This document shows positions 29,761-38,331 of a stretch of DNA of 64,000 bases, one piece after another; position 1 is the stretch's first letter; each line of letters starts with the position of its first letter. Under the pieces are notes generated by a model, which was not told where the DNA came from, made no database searches, and was given only the letters and a program-made list of their open reading frames with translations. This stretch comes from Flexivirga endophytica (GTDB lineage: Bacteria > Actinomycetota > Actinomycetes > Actinomycetales > Dermatophilaceae): positions 310,001-374,000 of the forward strand of contig NZ_BMHI01000001.1 of assembly GCF_014640635.1 (NCBI RefSeq). Direction: 5' to 3'. The translations under genes were made by a program, and so were the position numbers.

Positions 29761-31160
29761 CAGACGAGGTACTGCGACAGGGAGCGCTTGATGAACTGAC
29801 CGCGGCCTGGCGACCCGCTGAATTCGCCTGCGTCCAGGACGATTTCGCCGCGCGAGAGCACCGTCTCGACCTTGCCGGTGAACTCCCAGCCCTCGTAGAC
29901 CGAGTAGTCGACATTCATGTGGTGGGTCTGCGCCGACACGGTCTGCTTGGCCTCCGGGTCGTAGAGCACGATGTCCGCGTCCGAGCCCGGGGCGATGACG
30001 CCCTTCTTGGGATACATGCCGAACATCCGCGCCGGCGTCGCCGCCGAGATCTCCACCCAGCGGGCCAGACTGATCTCGCCCTTGGTGACACCCATGTGCA
30101 GCAGGTCCATGCGGTGCTCGACGCCCGGCAGACCGTTGGGTATGGCGCGGAAGTCGTCCTTGCCCAACTGTTTGTCGGGGACGAAACAGAACGGGCAGTG
30201 ATCGGTCGCGACGACCGACAGGTCGTTGGTGCGCAGCCCGCGCCAGAGCTTCGCCTGCTCCTCCTGGGGCCGTAGCGCCGGGGTGCAGACGTATTTGGCA
30301 CCCTCGAAATCCGGTCGTGCCAGGTCGGATTCGTCCAGGAAGAGGTACTGCGGGCAGGTCTCGCCGAACACGTTGCGACCGGCATCCCGAGCCTCCGTCA
30401 CGACGTCGACCGCGGCGCCGCTCGACAGGTGCACGAAGTAGAGCGGGGCACCGGTGACATCGGCCATCTGGGTGGCCCGGTTGACCGCTTCCGCCTCCAG
30501 CGCGATCGGCCGGGTGAGCCCGTGCCACTTGGGCTCGGTGTGTCCTGCGGCGATCGCCCGGCTGACGATCTGGTCGATCGCGGTGCCGTTCTCGGCGTGC
30601 ATCATGATCGTCGCGCCGTTGTCGCTGGCGCGGTACATCGCCTGGATGATCTGGTCGTCGGTCGACAGGAACACGCCCGGGTAGGCCATGAACAGCTTGA
30701 AGCTGGTGACGCCCTGGTCGACCAGCACGTCCATCTCCTTCAGCGAGGAGTCGTTGACGTCGGCGAGGATGGCGTGGAACCCGTAGTCGATGCAGGCGCT
30801 GCCCTCCGCCTTGGCGTGCCAGGTGTCCACCGCTTCCTGCAGCGAACCGCCCTTCTTCTGCACCGGGAAGTCGACGATCGTGGTCGTGCCGCCCCAGGCC
30901 GCCGCCCGGGTGCCGGTCTCGAAGTCGTCGACGCTGAACGTGCCGCCGAACGGCATGTTCATGTGGGTGTGCACGTCGATGCCGCCGGGCAGGACGTATT
31001 TGCCCGAGGCGTCGATCGTGCGGTCGGCCTCGATGCCCAGGATGTTCGCAGTGCCGGGTGCCAGCACGGCCGAGACGGTCTCGCCGTCGATCAGTACGTC
31101 GGCGGACGCGGCTCCCTGGGGTGAGACGACCTTGCCGCCGGTGATGAGTGTTGTCGTCAT
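29760..31160 (-). CDS. hydA: Dihydropyrimidinase/D-hydantoinase
   Basis: This amidohydrolase opens the ring of 5,6-dihydropyrimidines or hydantoins. Metal ligands His64 and His66 are in DVHTHMN, the carbamylated Lys155 in SFKLFMAYPG, further His residues in MMHAEN and FVHLSS, and the Asp in VVATDHCPF. The length of 466 residues is typical. The ATG at 31160 overlaps the permease stop by four bases. The setting with an NCS1 permease, PucR and beta-ureidopropionase supports pyrimidine or hydantoin use. Whether the true substrate is dihydrouracil or a 5-substituted hydantoin cannot be decided. Confidence 0.93.
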   Translation of the reverse strand: MTTTLITGGKVVSPQGAASADVLIDGETVSAVLAPGTANILGIEADRTIDASGKYVLPGGIDVHTHMNMPFGGTFSVDDFETGTRAAAWGGTTTIVDFPVQKKGGSLQEAVDTWHAKAEGSACIDYGFHAILADVNDSSLKEMDVLVDQGVTSFKLFMAYPGVFLSTDDQIIQAMYRASDNGATIMMHAENGTAIDQIVSRAIAAGHTEPKWHGLTRPIALEAEAVNRATQMADVTGAPLYFVHLSSGAAVDVVTEARDAGRNVFGETCPQYLFLDESDLARPDFEGAKYVCTPALRPQEEQAKLWRGLRTNDLSVVATDHCPFCFVPDKQLGKDDFRAIPNGLPGVEHRMDLLHMGVTKGEISLARWVEISAATPARMFGMYPKKGVIAPGSDADIVLYDPEAKQTVSAQTHHMNVDYSVYEGWEFTGKVETVLSRGEIVLDAGEFSGSPGRGQFIKRSLSQYLV

Positions 31161-32752
31161 ACTGTGACTCCTTCGTCCTCCTCGGCCACGTTGGCGGCCG
31201 AATCGTCATACGAGACAGGTGCTTTCAACAGTTTCATCAGCACTGTGTGCAGAAGGGCGCCCGCGACGAGACCGATGATCCAACCGTAGTCCGCCAGGGG
31301 CTTCAGGAAGGGAATGATTCCGTCGACGGGGAAGGGCCCGGTCTTGACGCCCTTGGCGTTGATCCCCGAGTGGGAGCCACCACCGGCGAGGATCGCGGCG
31401 ACGGCGAAGGACACGACGGCGATCCAGTTCCAGCCGCCGCGGTACCAGTAGAGCCCGCCGTCCCGCTTGTAGAGGTCCCGGATCACCAGCGTCCTGCGCC
31501 GCACGAACCAGTAGTCGGCCAACAGGATCCCTGCCACCGGCCCGAGGATCGCGCCGACGAAGTTCAGCCAGGTGAAGATGTAGATGTCCGGGTTGGACAC
31601 CAGCTCCCACGGCATGATCAGCACCGAGAGCACACAGGTGATGAGTGCGCCGCGGCGGAAGTTGACGTGCTTGGGGGCGGCGTTGGCGAAGTCGTATGAC
31701 GGACTCACCAGGTTGGCGGCGATGTTGACCGCCAACGTCGCGACCATCACGGTCGCCAGCGCGAGCAGTGTGCCGACCCAGTTGTCGATGCGCGCCGCCA
31801 GCTGGATGGGGTCCCAGATGACCTCGCCGTACACCTTCTCCGACGCGGACGTGACGAAAACCGACAGCAGCGCGAAGAACGTCATGGTGGTGGGCAGTCC
31901 GTAGGTCTGGCCGAGCATCTGCTTCTTCTGCGAGCCGCCGAACCGGGTGAAGTCGGAGATGTTCAGCGACAGCGTCGCCCAGAAGCCGATCATCCCCATC
32001 AGGGACGGCCCGAACACCTTCCAGAAATCCTTCCCGTGCAACGTGCCCGGCTGGGAGAGGATGTCGCCGACGCCGCCCGCCTTGATCCACATGTAGATCA
32101 GCAGGGCGACCGCGGCCACGAGGACGACGGGGGCGGCCCAGTTCTCGAAGTGCTTCAGCGTGTCGATGCCGCGGACGATGATCGCGATCTCGATCAGCCA
32201 GAAGACGAAGAAGCTCAACCACTGGGTCCACGGGAAGTCGCCGATGTGCCCGGCGTCCGCCCAGCCGTCGCCGAACATCTTGCCGGCCAGCAGGAAGATC
32301 CCCTCACCGCCGATCCACGTCTGCACACCGAACCAGCAGGTGGCGGCGAGCGCGCGGATGAGTGCGGGCAGGTTCGCGCCGAACACCCCGAACGAGGACC
32401 GGGCCAGCACGGGGAACGGTATGCCGTACTTCGTCCCGCCGTGGCCGTTCAGCAGGATCGGGATGAGCACGATGACGTTCGCCAACAGGATGATGAAAAC
32501 GGCCTGTTGCCAAGACATTCCGGCCGCGACGAGCCCTGATGCCAGGAGCCAGGAGGGGATGTTGTGGCTCATCCCGACCCAGAGGGCGGTGTAGTTGTAG
32601 GTGTGCCACGTGCGTTGGGAGACCGGCACCGGGACCAGGTCCTCGTTGGCCAGACCCGGGTCCGTGAGAGCCCCGCTGTCGGTGAGTTCGACCCGTCCGT
32701 CGGGATACTCGAGCTGACCGTCGCGGGCGGCGGATGCGGAATCTGTGGTCAT
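31157..32752 (-). CDS. NCS1 family nucleobase/hydantoin cation symporter
   Basis: This 531-residue membrane transporter has about twelve spans and belongs to the nucleobase:cation symporter-1 family (uracil, allantoin, hydantoin). Family blocks are WHTYNYTALWVGMSHNIPSW, NGHGGTKYGIPFPVLARSSF, TCWFGVQTWIGG, ISDFTRF and GPVAGILLADYWFVRRR. It would import the substrate of the downstream hydantoinase. The start ATG at 32752 (MTTDSASAARDG) follows GAGGAG. It opens the minus-strand catabolic operon and is divergent from pucR. Confidence 0.92.
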   Translation of the reverse strand: MTTDSASAARDGQLEYPDGRVELTDSGALTDPGLANEDLVPVPVSQRTWHTYNYTALWVGMSHNIPSWLLASGLVAAGMSWQQAVFIILLANVIVLIPILLNGHGGTKYGIPFPVLARSSFGVFGANLPALIRALAATCWFGVQTWIGGEGIFLLAGKMFGDGWADAGHIGDFPWTQWLSFFVFWLIEIAIIVRGIDTLKHFENWAAPVVLVAAVALLIYMWIKAGGVGDILSQPGTLHGKDFWKVFGPSLMGMIGFWATLSLNISDFTRFGGSQKKQMLGQTYGLPTTMTFFALLSVFVTSASEKVYGEVIWDPIQLAARIDNWVGTLLALATVMVATLAVNIAANLVSPSYDFANAAPKHVNFRRGALITCVLSVLIMPWELVSNPDIYIFTWLNFVGAILGPVAGILLADYWFVRRRTLVIRDLYKRDGGLYWYRGGWNWIAVVSFAVAAILAGGGSHSGINAKGVKTGPFPVDGIIPFLKPLADYGWIIGLVAGALLHTVLMKLLKAPVSYDDSAANVAEEDEGVTV

Positions 32753-32907
32753 GCGCGGCTCCTCAAGGCGGACGAGAATGCCGGTCACAGTATCGGCGCG
32801 CACAGGGCCTGGACTCGTTCACTGTGTCACGCATCACAGCTGCCGCGTTGCGTGTTGTATCGGCGTCTTTCGGCTGCATGCGAGCGACGGATCAGGGAGA
32901 GTAATGG

Positions 32908-32923
32908 GGAGAACCGGCTCTCC
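32908..32923. promoter_or_regulatory. Inverted repeat in the pucR/permease intergenic region
   Basis: GGAGA-ACCGGC-TCTCC is a nearly perfect 16-base palindrome 45 bases before the pucR start and about 155 bases before the permease start. It is a candidate operator for PucR or another regulator of the divergent promoters, judged by symmetry and position only. The rest of 32753-32967 shows nothing else I can name. Confidence 0.35.
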
Positions 32924-32967
32924 GGACGCAGCGCGACCATGACCAGTTCCGTCAGAGAGGCGGTCCG

Positions 32968-34536
32968 ATGCAGTTGATGACCCTGGCCGAGGTGATCGAG
33001 CTCGCGGCCAGCCGTGAGGGCCAGCCGGAGGTGCTGCACGGTCACGAGCACCTCTCGGATCCGGTCCGCTGGTGTCACGTGGGCGAGGTGCCGGACATCG
33101 GCACGATGCTCACCGGCGGCGAAGTGGTGCTGACGACCGGTGTGATGTTGGCCGAGGAACGCGATCAGATCGAGTATGTCGAGAAGATCGCCGAGGCCGG
33201 CGCGACCGCGGTCTTCCTCGGCATCGGTCGTGCCTTCGACGATGTCCCACGCGCCATGCTGAAGGCCTGCCGCTCGGCGGATCTGCCGTTGATCGTCATG
33301 TGGCGTCCGGTCGCGTTCGTGACGATCACCGAGCAGGTGCAGACCACCATCCTGGCTCGCACGACGAGTCGCTCCACCATCTCCGAGAACGTGCGGGACA
33401 CGTTGCACCGGTTGACGATTCAACGTGCTCCGATGCAATCGCTGGTCGACGAGCTGGCCGGACTTGCCGGGTGCCCGGTGGTCGTGGAGAACACCGCCCG
33501 TCAGGTGCAGCTGGCCGCCGGCGAGGCGGGCCTGCGCGAGGTGCTGCGGGACTGGACCCGCTTGTCGCAGTACGTGTCTCGCTTCGCTGGGGACGACGAC
33601 GTGCACATCACGCCCGACGGGATCGTCGCGGCGCCCCTGACGCAGGAAGGACGACCGTGGGGCACGTTGATCCTGTTCGCCCACGGTGAGCCCGCCGAAC
33701 GCTCGGAGGTCGTGGCCCGCCGCGGAGTCGAAGCGCTCAACCTGCACAAGCTCGTCGCGCCCAGCGGTGGCGACTGGCAGCGCGAGGCACAGGAGGTGCT
33801 GCTGACCGATCTACTCGGCGGGCACGGCGGCGCCGACCTGTTGGAGCTGCGAGCCCGGGCATCGGGGTTCCGGGTGCGGCACTGCCGGTTGACACCGCTG
33901 GTGATCCGGTTGGGCAGGAACGAGCGCGAATGCGCGATGTTGCTGGAACAGGTCCGGTCCGTCGCGGGCCGTTGCGGCGTCGGCGCCCTGCTCGGCCCGG
34001 TCGAGCACGGCACCGTGCGGATGCTCGTCTCGAGCAGTCAGTCCGACGACCCGATCCGCAGGGTCGACGAATTCGCCGAGCAGCTCGCCGTCGAGTCCGA
34101 CTGCCGGATCGAACTGGCCGCGGCCGGACCCGTCGTCGACGGGCTGAGCGGGCTCGGGCGCTCGTTCGCCCGGGCCCGGCAGACCCTACGGGCGGCCGCG
34201 CGCCTCGACTGGCGGGACAGCGTCGTGGTCCGGCTCGCCGATCTGCGGTTGCCCGGCCTGGTCGAGGCGCTCGCGGCCAGTCACGACGTGCAGGACTTCG
34301 TTGACCGGGAACTCGGGCCGCTGCTGGACAGCCCGGACCTCGTCGACCTGTTGGAGACCTTCATCGCCAACGGTCTGAACAAGTCGTCGACCGCGCAGGC
34401 GCACCACCTGTCCCGGCCGGCGGTCTATCGCCGGCTGGAGCAGATCACCGAGCGGCTCGGCATCGACCTGGACGACGTACGTGCGGTTGCGGGCCTGCAC
34501 GTGGCACTGCTCGCGCTACGCGCCCGTGGCCAGTGA
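32968..34536 (+). CDS. pucR: PucR family transcriptional regulator
   Basis: The 522-residue regulator has an N-terminal PucR domain (MTLAEVIELA, WCHVGEVPDIGTMLTGGEVV, LTTGVML) and a C-terminal helix-turn-helix of the PucR/CdaR type (NGLNKSSTAQAHHLSRPAVY, RRLEQITERLGIDLDD). PucR in Bacillus controls purine degradation, and actinobacterial relatives control uracil, hydantoin and polyamine use. It is divergently placed from the permease-hydantoinase operon, which it probably activates in response to the substrate. The start is ATG at 32968, preceded by an AGAGAGGCGGTC stretch. Confidence 0.92.
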   Translation: MQLMTLAEVIELAASREGQPEVLHGHEHLSDPVRWCHVGEVPDIGTMLTGGEVVLTTGVMLAEERDQIEYVEKIAEAGATAVFLGIGRAFDDVPRAMLKACRSADLPLIVMWRPVAFVTITEQVQTTILARTTSRSTISENVRDTLHRLTIQRAPMQSLVDELAGLAGCPVVVENTARQVQLAAGEAGLREVLRDWTRLSQYVSRFAGDDDVHITPDGIVAAPLTQEGRPWGTLILFAHGEPAERSEVVARRGVEALNLHKLVAPSGGDWQREAQEVLLTDLLGGHGGADLLELRARASGFRVRHCRLTPLVIRLGRNERECAMLLEQVRSVAGRCGVGALLGPVEHGTVRMLVSSSQSDDPIRRVDEFAEQLAVESDCRIELAAAGPVVDGLSGLGRSFARARQTLRAAARLDWRDSVVVRLADLRLPGLVEALAASHDVQDFVDRELGPLLDSPDLVDLLETFIANGLNKSSTAQAHHLSRPAVYRRLEQITERLGIDLDDVRAVAGLHVALLALRARGQ

Positions 34537-34566
34537 CCCCTATAGCGGGTCGAATAGCCCCACCAA

Positions 34567-34611
34567 GGTGGTCGAGTAGGGCGAGCCGCTAGGCGAGTCC
34601 GTATCGAGACC
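34567..34611. repeat. Dispersed GGTGGTCGAGTA..ATCGAGACC-type repeat
   Basis: GGTGGTCGAGTAGGGCGAGC followed by ...GTCCGTATCGAGACC matches the form of short repeats scattered in many actinobacterial genomes (read in reverse, GGTCTCGATACG...CTACTCGACCACC). It sits between the convergent pucR and beta-ureidopropionase genes. Only one copy is seen in this window. The flanking CCCCACCAAGGTGG forms a small palindrome. Confidence 0.5.
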
Positions 34612-34623
34612 CCGCCATACAAC

Positions 34624-35466
34624 TCAGCGCTCGGTGATCGAGGTGTAGGTGTCGGGGCGACGGTCGCGGTAGAACGCCCAGGTGGCGCGCTGCTCGCGGA
34701 TCGCGTCGAAGTCCAGGTCGCGCACGACGAGCTCCTCGACCTGGTCGGAGGCGACGTCGCCGACGAACGCGCCGCGCGGGTCGGCGAAGTATGACGTGCC
34801 GTAGAAGTCGTCGTCGCCCAGCGGCTCGATGCCGACCCGGTTGAGCGCGCCGACGTAGTACATGTTCGCCGCCGCAGCAGCCGTCTGCTCCAGCTTCCAC
34901 AGGTGATTGGACAACCCACGAGAAGTGGCCGAGGGGTTGAAGACGATCTCGGCGCCGGCCAGGCCGAGCCCGCGCCAGCCCTCGGGGAAGTGCCGGTCGT
35001 AGCAGATGTAGACACCAACTTTGCCGATCGCCGTCTCGAAGATCGGCCAGCCGTCATTCGCGCCCGGGCGGAAGTAGAACTTCTCCCAGAACCCGTGCAG
35101 CTGCGGGATGTGCGTCTTGCGGTACTTGCCGAGGTAGGTGCCGTCGGCGTCGATGACGGCGGCGGCATTGAAGAGCACGCCGGGCTGCACTTCCTCGTAG
35201 ATCGGCAGGATCATCACCTGGCCGGTCTCTTTGGCGATCGAGCTGAAGCGCTGCACGATCGGGCCGTCCGGGATCGCCTCGGCATACTCGTACCAGGCCT
35301 TGTCCTGGACCTGCGCGAAGAACGGTCCCATGAACAGCTCCTGGAAACACAGCACCTCGCTGCCCTGCCGGGCCGCCTCGTGCGCGATCTCCTCGTGGGC
35401 GTCGAGCATCTTGTCCTTGTCCCCGCGCCAGTGGGTCTGGAACAGAGCGGCTTTGACGGTGGTCAT
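34624..35466 (-). CDS. Carbon-nitrogen hydrolase, probable beta-ureidopropionase
   Basis: This 280-residue nitrilase-superfamily amidase carries the Glu-Lys-Cys triad: Glu43 in FQELFMGPFF, Lys117 in KYRKTHIP and Cys155 in YICYDRHFPEGW. Sequence blocks such as QLHGFWEKFYFRPG and GTSYFADPRG fit N-carbamoyl-beta-alanine/N-carbamoyl amino acid hydrolases. With the dihydropyrimidinase and permease it would finish reductive pyrimidine or hydantoin breakdown, releasing CO2, NH3 and an amino acid. The start ATG at 35466 follows GGGAGGCC. It is convergent with pucR and has its own promoter region. Confidence 0.9.
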   Translation of the reverse strand: MTTVKAALFQTHWRGDKDKMLDAHEEIAHEAARQGSEVLCFQELFMGPFFAQVQDKAWYEYAEAIPDGPIVQRFSSIAKETGQVMILPIYEEVQPGVLFNAAAVIDADGTYLGKYRKTHIPQLHGFWEKFYFRPGANDGWPIFETAIGKVGVYICYDRHFPEGWRGLGLAGAEIVFNPSATSRGLSNHLWKLEQTAAAAANMYYVGALNRVGIEPLGDDDFYGTSYFADPRGAFVGDVASDQVEELVVRDLDFDAIREQRATWAFYRDRRPDTYTSITER

Positions 35467-35588
35467 GGGTGGCCTCCCTCGGTCGGCTTCGTCGGTGATG
35501 AGGTGGACGCTAATCGTGCGAGTGAGTCCCAGAGCCGCCCAAGCTGTCACGAGAATGTGCGGCGGTGTTACACGGTGTCGATGACCGA

Positions 35589-36098
35589 TCAACGGGTCAA
35601 CAGCTGGAGAATGCGGGTTCCGGTCGTCGATCGAACGGTCACGGTGCCGCTCGACCGCAGCACTACCTCGACTGCGACGGTCGTTTCGCTGTGCCGAAAC
35701 TGGCGGGTCGGGCGCACACCTCCCGTGGTGGAGACCTTCTGGTCGATGGCGTGGCATGGCGGTGCGGTGATCACCACCAGCTGTTCGCCTTTGGCGAAGC
35801 GTGCCCGTTTCGCCGTCAGGCGAGTGATCACCGGCCACTTTTCGCCGGCGGAGATCTGCACGCCGCAGACCATGAGCGGTCCTCGTGACGCACTTACGAC
35901 CGGTGTCGACACCAGTGCATCACTGGACCGACTGGTCGGATCCGTTGCTGAGCCACCGGTGCCCGTCGTCGTACACCCGGATGCGACGAGACAGACGAAA
36001 ACGACGGCGGCAGCACACCGTGCTGCCGATGCCCCACGGGGTGTGGGAATCGGGTGTCCTATTCTACGAATAGGCCTTCCATGTTGTGGTGAAGGCAT
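35589..36098 (-). CDS. Putative lipoprotein, unknown function
   Basis: The predicted protein has an Arg-rich N-terminus, a hydrophobic stretch (CAAAVVFVCLVASG) and a lipobox VASGC followed by a Thr/Ser/Gly linker. This suggests a membrane-anchored lipoprotein with a small extracellular beta-rich domain of about 100 residues. No family is recognised. The start is uncertain: ATG at 36098 overlaps the end of the upstream peptidase gene by 35 bases and has no ideal ribosome site. The close spacing suggests co-expression with the secreted peptidase. Confidence 0.6.
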   Translation of the reverse strand: MPSPQHGRPIRRIGHPIPTPRGASAARCAAAVVFVCLVASGCTTTGTGGSATDPTSRSSDALVSTPVVSASRGPLMVCGVQISAGEKWPVITRLTAKRARFAKGEQLVVITAPPCHAIDQKVSTTGGVRPTRQFRHSETTVAVEVVLRSSGTVTVRSTTGTRILQLLTR

Positions 36099-36984
36099 CT
36101 CCGCTAATCGTGCCAGGGACCGAAAGATCGTCTCCCGAACTCCCAACCATCGTTTCCGGCGAACCTGAGATGTTGTATTCGCGACTGCCCTGCGGCGACT
36201 CGTCGTATCCGCCGTTGAACATTTTCACTGATTTGAAGTCGGCGAGACGCGGTAGTGATGTTCCGATGGTCGGCCGCTCGACAATCCATTCCGCCGAGTT
36301 GCCCGGGGCGGTCGAAGACTGCGACCCGGTGACGCATGTTGCCTTTGTGTAGTCGCACAGGCCGAACTCTGCACCAGTTGTCGTGCTCCAAAAGACGTCG
36401 GTCGCGACATCGTCGCCGATCTTGGGCACGAGATTCGTGACTTCCTGCTCCGACTCGCCCGGGACAATCTCGAACCAGAAGTAGTCGGTTTGGGTGCCAC
36501 CGGCAGACACATCCTGCTCGGTGCCATCGTGAATTAGCTTGCCAGTGGACGTCGTGCCACCGATACCCGGCCAGATTGCTGAATACGCGGCGTGTCCACC
36601 GCCTGAAACGGTGGGGACATGCCATTCGGCGTCTGCATAGTTTGGTGCACTGGTCGTCTTGATGTAGCCAGACCAGTTGCTCGAGGCCGCTAACGTGAGA
36701 GGGGTGGTGTGATCAACTCGTGCCTTGCAACTCATCGTCGGCAACCAGTGGACGTGGTGTGCGGCGGCACGAGCGAAGAAGGCCGATCTCGCTGGCGCAC
36801 CGACGTCTTGCGCGGTTAGTTCTCTCCCGCTGCTTGGCGAGACAACGGTAAGGTCTGACCCGCATCGGCTGTGTGTTCGGTGAAGCGGAGTAGCCGAGGC
36901 AGCTGCGTTGGAAGGTGTCCCGCCGGTGGCCAGGAAGCCCGATACGACTAGGACAGTGAAACCGGATGCTTTCACTCTCATCAT
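36064..36984 (-). CDS. Secreted G1 (peptidase A4-like) glutamic endopeptidase
   Basis: The protein has a signal peptide (FTVLVVSGFLATG, cut near PSNAAA) and a beta-sandwich domain of about 210 residues resembling the eqolisin/G1 family. Family features are SNWSGYIK, AEWHVPTV, AIWPGIGG, HDGTEQD (candidate catalytic Gln) and NSAEWIVERP (candidate catalytic Glu). G1 peptidases act at acidic pH, mostly in fungi and some bacteria. GC content looks lower here (35 of 60 bases at 36421-36480, 33 of 60 at 36181-36240) than in the housekeeping genes, consistent with transfer. Start ATG 36984; GTG 36990 or ATG 36981 are alternatives. Confidence 0.82.
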   Translation of the reverse strand: MMRVKASGFTVLVVSGFLATGGTPSNAAASATPLHRTHSRCGSDLTVVSPSSGRELTAQDVGAPARSAFFARAAAHHVHWLPTMSCKARVDHTTPLTLAASSNWSGYIKTTSAPNYADAEWHVPTVSGGGHAAYSAIWPGIGGTTSTGKLIHDGTEQDVSAGGTQTDYFWFEIVPGESEQEVTNLVPKIGDDVATDVFWSTTTGAEFGLCDYTKATCVTGSQSSTAPGNSAEWIVERPTIGTSLPRLADFKSVKMFNGGYDESPQGSREYNISGSPETMVGSSGDDLSVPGTISGDAFTTTWKAYS

Positions 36985-37346
36985 GGGCACTCGCGCCCCG
37001 TTCTCACCCGAAGCCAGAATCCTGGTGTTGTTTCGGCTTACTCCCTAACCCTGTGTGTAGCCTGACCCCCCATCGTCCGACCTGACCCGCAGCTTGGGAG
37101 AATCGGCTGGCGAGGTGGTAGCCCGCGGAACGTCAGGTGAGAGGCGTGTTGCTCCCGCCGTCAGCGTGCTGGTCGAAGCGTGCGCAGGCGTCCGACCAGC
37201 CGTAGCCGAACGGTGGTGCGGTATGCACCGTTGTTCGGACGGACTGCTGCCCTCCTGCAGTGCTGGCTGGCGTGACGCTCGTGGTCGCGGTGAAGATCGG
37301 TCACCGCGGATCGACCTACGTCGATCTCGGCCGGATGCTCACGCAC
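36985..37346. other. Non-coding stretch, no gene recognised
   Basis: About 360 bases between the G1 peptidase start and the vapC stop. A 90-codon frame on the plus strand (37094-37366) lacks homology and a ribosome site and reads into vapC in antisense. The promoter of the peptidase gene should lie near 36990-37060. Confidence 0.45.
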
Positions 37347-37766
37347 TCATCCTGTCCAGACACTGACCCAGCGCTGGTCCGAGGGCATGAGCGACGCGCG
37401 GAGTGACGCGTCGAATGTTACGAGTGCCGTGTTTTTCGACGCAGCAAGGTTGACGAGTTGAAGATCGGTGACCTGCCTGCGGCCCATGAGTACGCGGGTG
37501 TCGATGACGGGATCGGCGAGCGAGCATGAGTCGGGAAGGTACTCCCATCCCGGCACCTGGCGTATGGCGCTCAACTGCCCCAGCGCCTCGCTGCCGCTGA
37601 CCCTTCGTCCGACGACCTGCTCGGTCAGCAGTAACCGAACCAAACCCGACTCCGTGACCGGACACGTGCTCCACTCATCGAGCTCGGCAAATCGCTCATG
37701 CGCTACCGCATGATGGATGTGCTGGTCCCAGGTCAGCGCGAGCAGCACATTGACGTCAAGAAGCAT
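37347..37766 (-). CDS. vapC: PIN-domain toxin VapC
   Basis: This 139-residue PIN nuclease has the four acidic metal ligands: Asp4 in MLLDVN, Glu39 in VTESG, Asp101 in TDLQLVNLA and Asp119 in TFDAS. VapC toxins cleave tRNA or rRNA when released from VapB. It overlaps the vapB end by 11 bases, the usual antitoxin-first arrangement. It lies in the lower-GC patch with the secreted peptidase, between that patch and the ileS leader. Confidence 0.92.
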   Translation of the reverse strand: MLLDVNVLLALTWDQHIHHAVAHERFAELDEWSTCPVTESGLVRLLLTEQVVGRRVSGSEALGQLSAIRQVPGWEYLPDSCSLADPVIDTRVLMGRRQVTDLQLVNLAASKNTALVTFDASLRASLMPSDQRWVSVWTG

Positions 37767-38001
37767 GGTCGGGCTCGGGCTCGTCGTCGCGGTGCAAGAC
37801 CACTGCCTCGTCCGTCACCGGATGCCCGGGCACTCCCGTCATCACCGGGAAGCCCGATGCGCGCGACCGCCGCGAACGGGGTGCCGTGATGCCGGCGAGA
37901 GCGAGCTCGGAGACGGCCTTGCCGAGTGAGATGTGGTCTGCGTTCGCCTTGGCCCGAGCTGCACTGAGCACTGCGGGGTCCAGATCGAGGGTGGTGCGCA
38001 T
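37756..38001 (-). CDS. vapB: Ribbon-helix-helix antitoxin VapB
   Basis: The 81-residue antitoxin begins with a ribbon-helix-helix DNA-binding segment ([20 protein letters not shown]), then [12 protein letters not shown]. The Arg/Pro-rich tail ending [10 protein letters not shown] probably wraps VapC. Such antitoxins autorepress the operon with their toxin. The ATG at 38001 lies just upstream of the divergent ileS T-box leader. ATCATAACATCAG at 38008 may belong to its promoter. Confidence 0.88.
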   Translation of the reverse strand: MRTTLDLDPAVLSAARAKANADHISLGKAVSELALAGITAPRSRRSRASGFPVMTGVPGHPVTDEAVVLHRDDEPEPDHAS

Positions 38002-38099
38002 GGCAGCATCATAACATCAGTGCACCAAATGCTGCCCGGTCCAACGGAAGGTGGCCTCCGTCCCTATCGAGTTGGAGGCCGGCGTGGCGGGCGAATACA

Positions 38100-38310
38100 C
38101 TTGGCTGCAGCAGCGTTCGAGCCGTCATCAGCGGCGAGCTTCCGGAAGAACAGCGCGGTCACGCGCCCACTAGAACCGGACGGGACGAGCCCGTCACAGC
38201 TCATGCAAGAGCGGTCGTATGACGAACCCCTTCGCCATACGACAAGCGAGGTGGTACCGCGGAGCGGCCCGGCAGAAGCGGGCAGCGTCGTCCTCGAGCA
38301 GGACGAGACG
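38100..38310 (+). promoter_or_regulatory. T-box riboswitch of ileS (translational type)
   Basis: The conserved T-box GAGGTGGTACCGCGG is at 38248-38262, where it would bind the CCA end of uncharged tRNA-Ile. It is preceded by an 8-bp stem III, GTCGTATG (38214-38221) with CATACGAC (38236-38243), and by GACGGG/CCCGTC (stem II region near 38179-38194). ATC at 38127-38129 upstream of GCGGCGAGC is a candidate specifier codon. Downstream CGTCCT/AGGACG (38289-38305) could sequester the ribosome site. Actinobacterial ileS T-boxes regulate translation rather than termination, and no T-tract is seen here. Limits are approximate. Confidence 0.85.
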
Positions 38311-38331
38311 ACCGTGAGAGAGACGCACCGC

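Noticed and set aside
28732-31209. One giant 825-codon protein joining hydantoinase antisense-frame text and the LLM enzyme
   Set aside because: The first part is an out-of-frame shadow of the dihydropyrimidinase; the real LLM gene starts at 29760.
37094-37366. 90-codon plus-strand frame upstream of vapBC
   Set aside because: No homology, no ribosome site, and it reads antisense into vapC.
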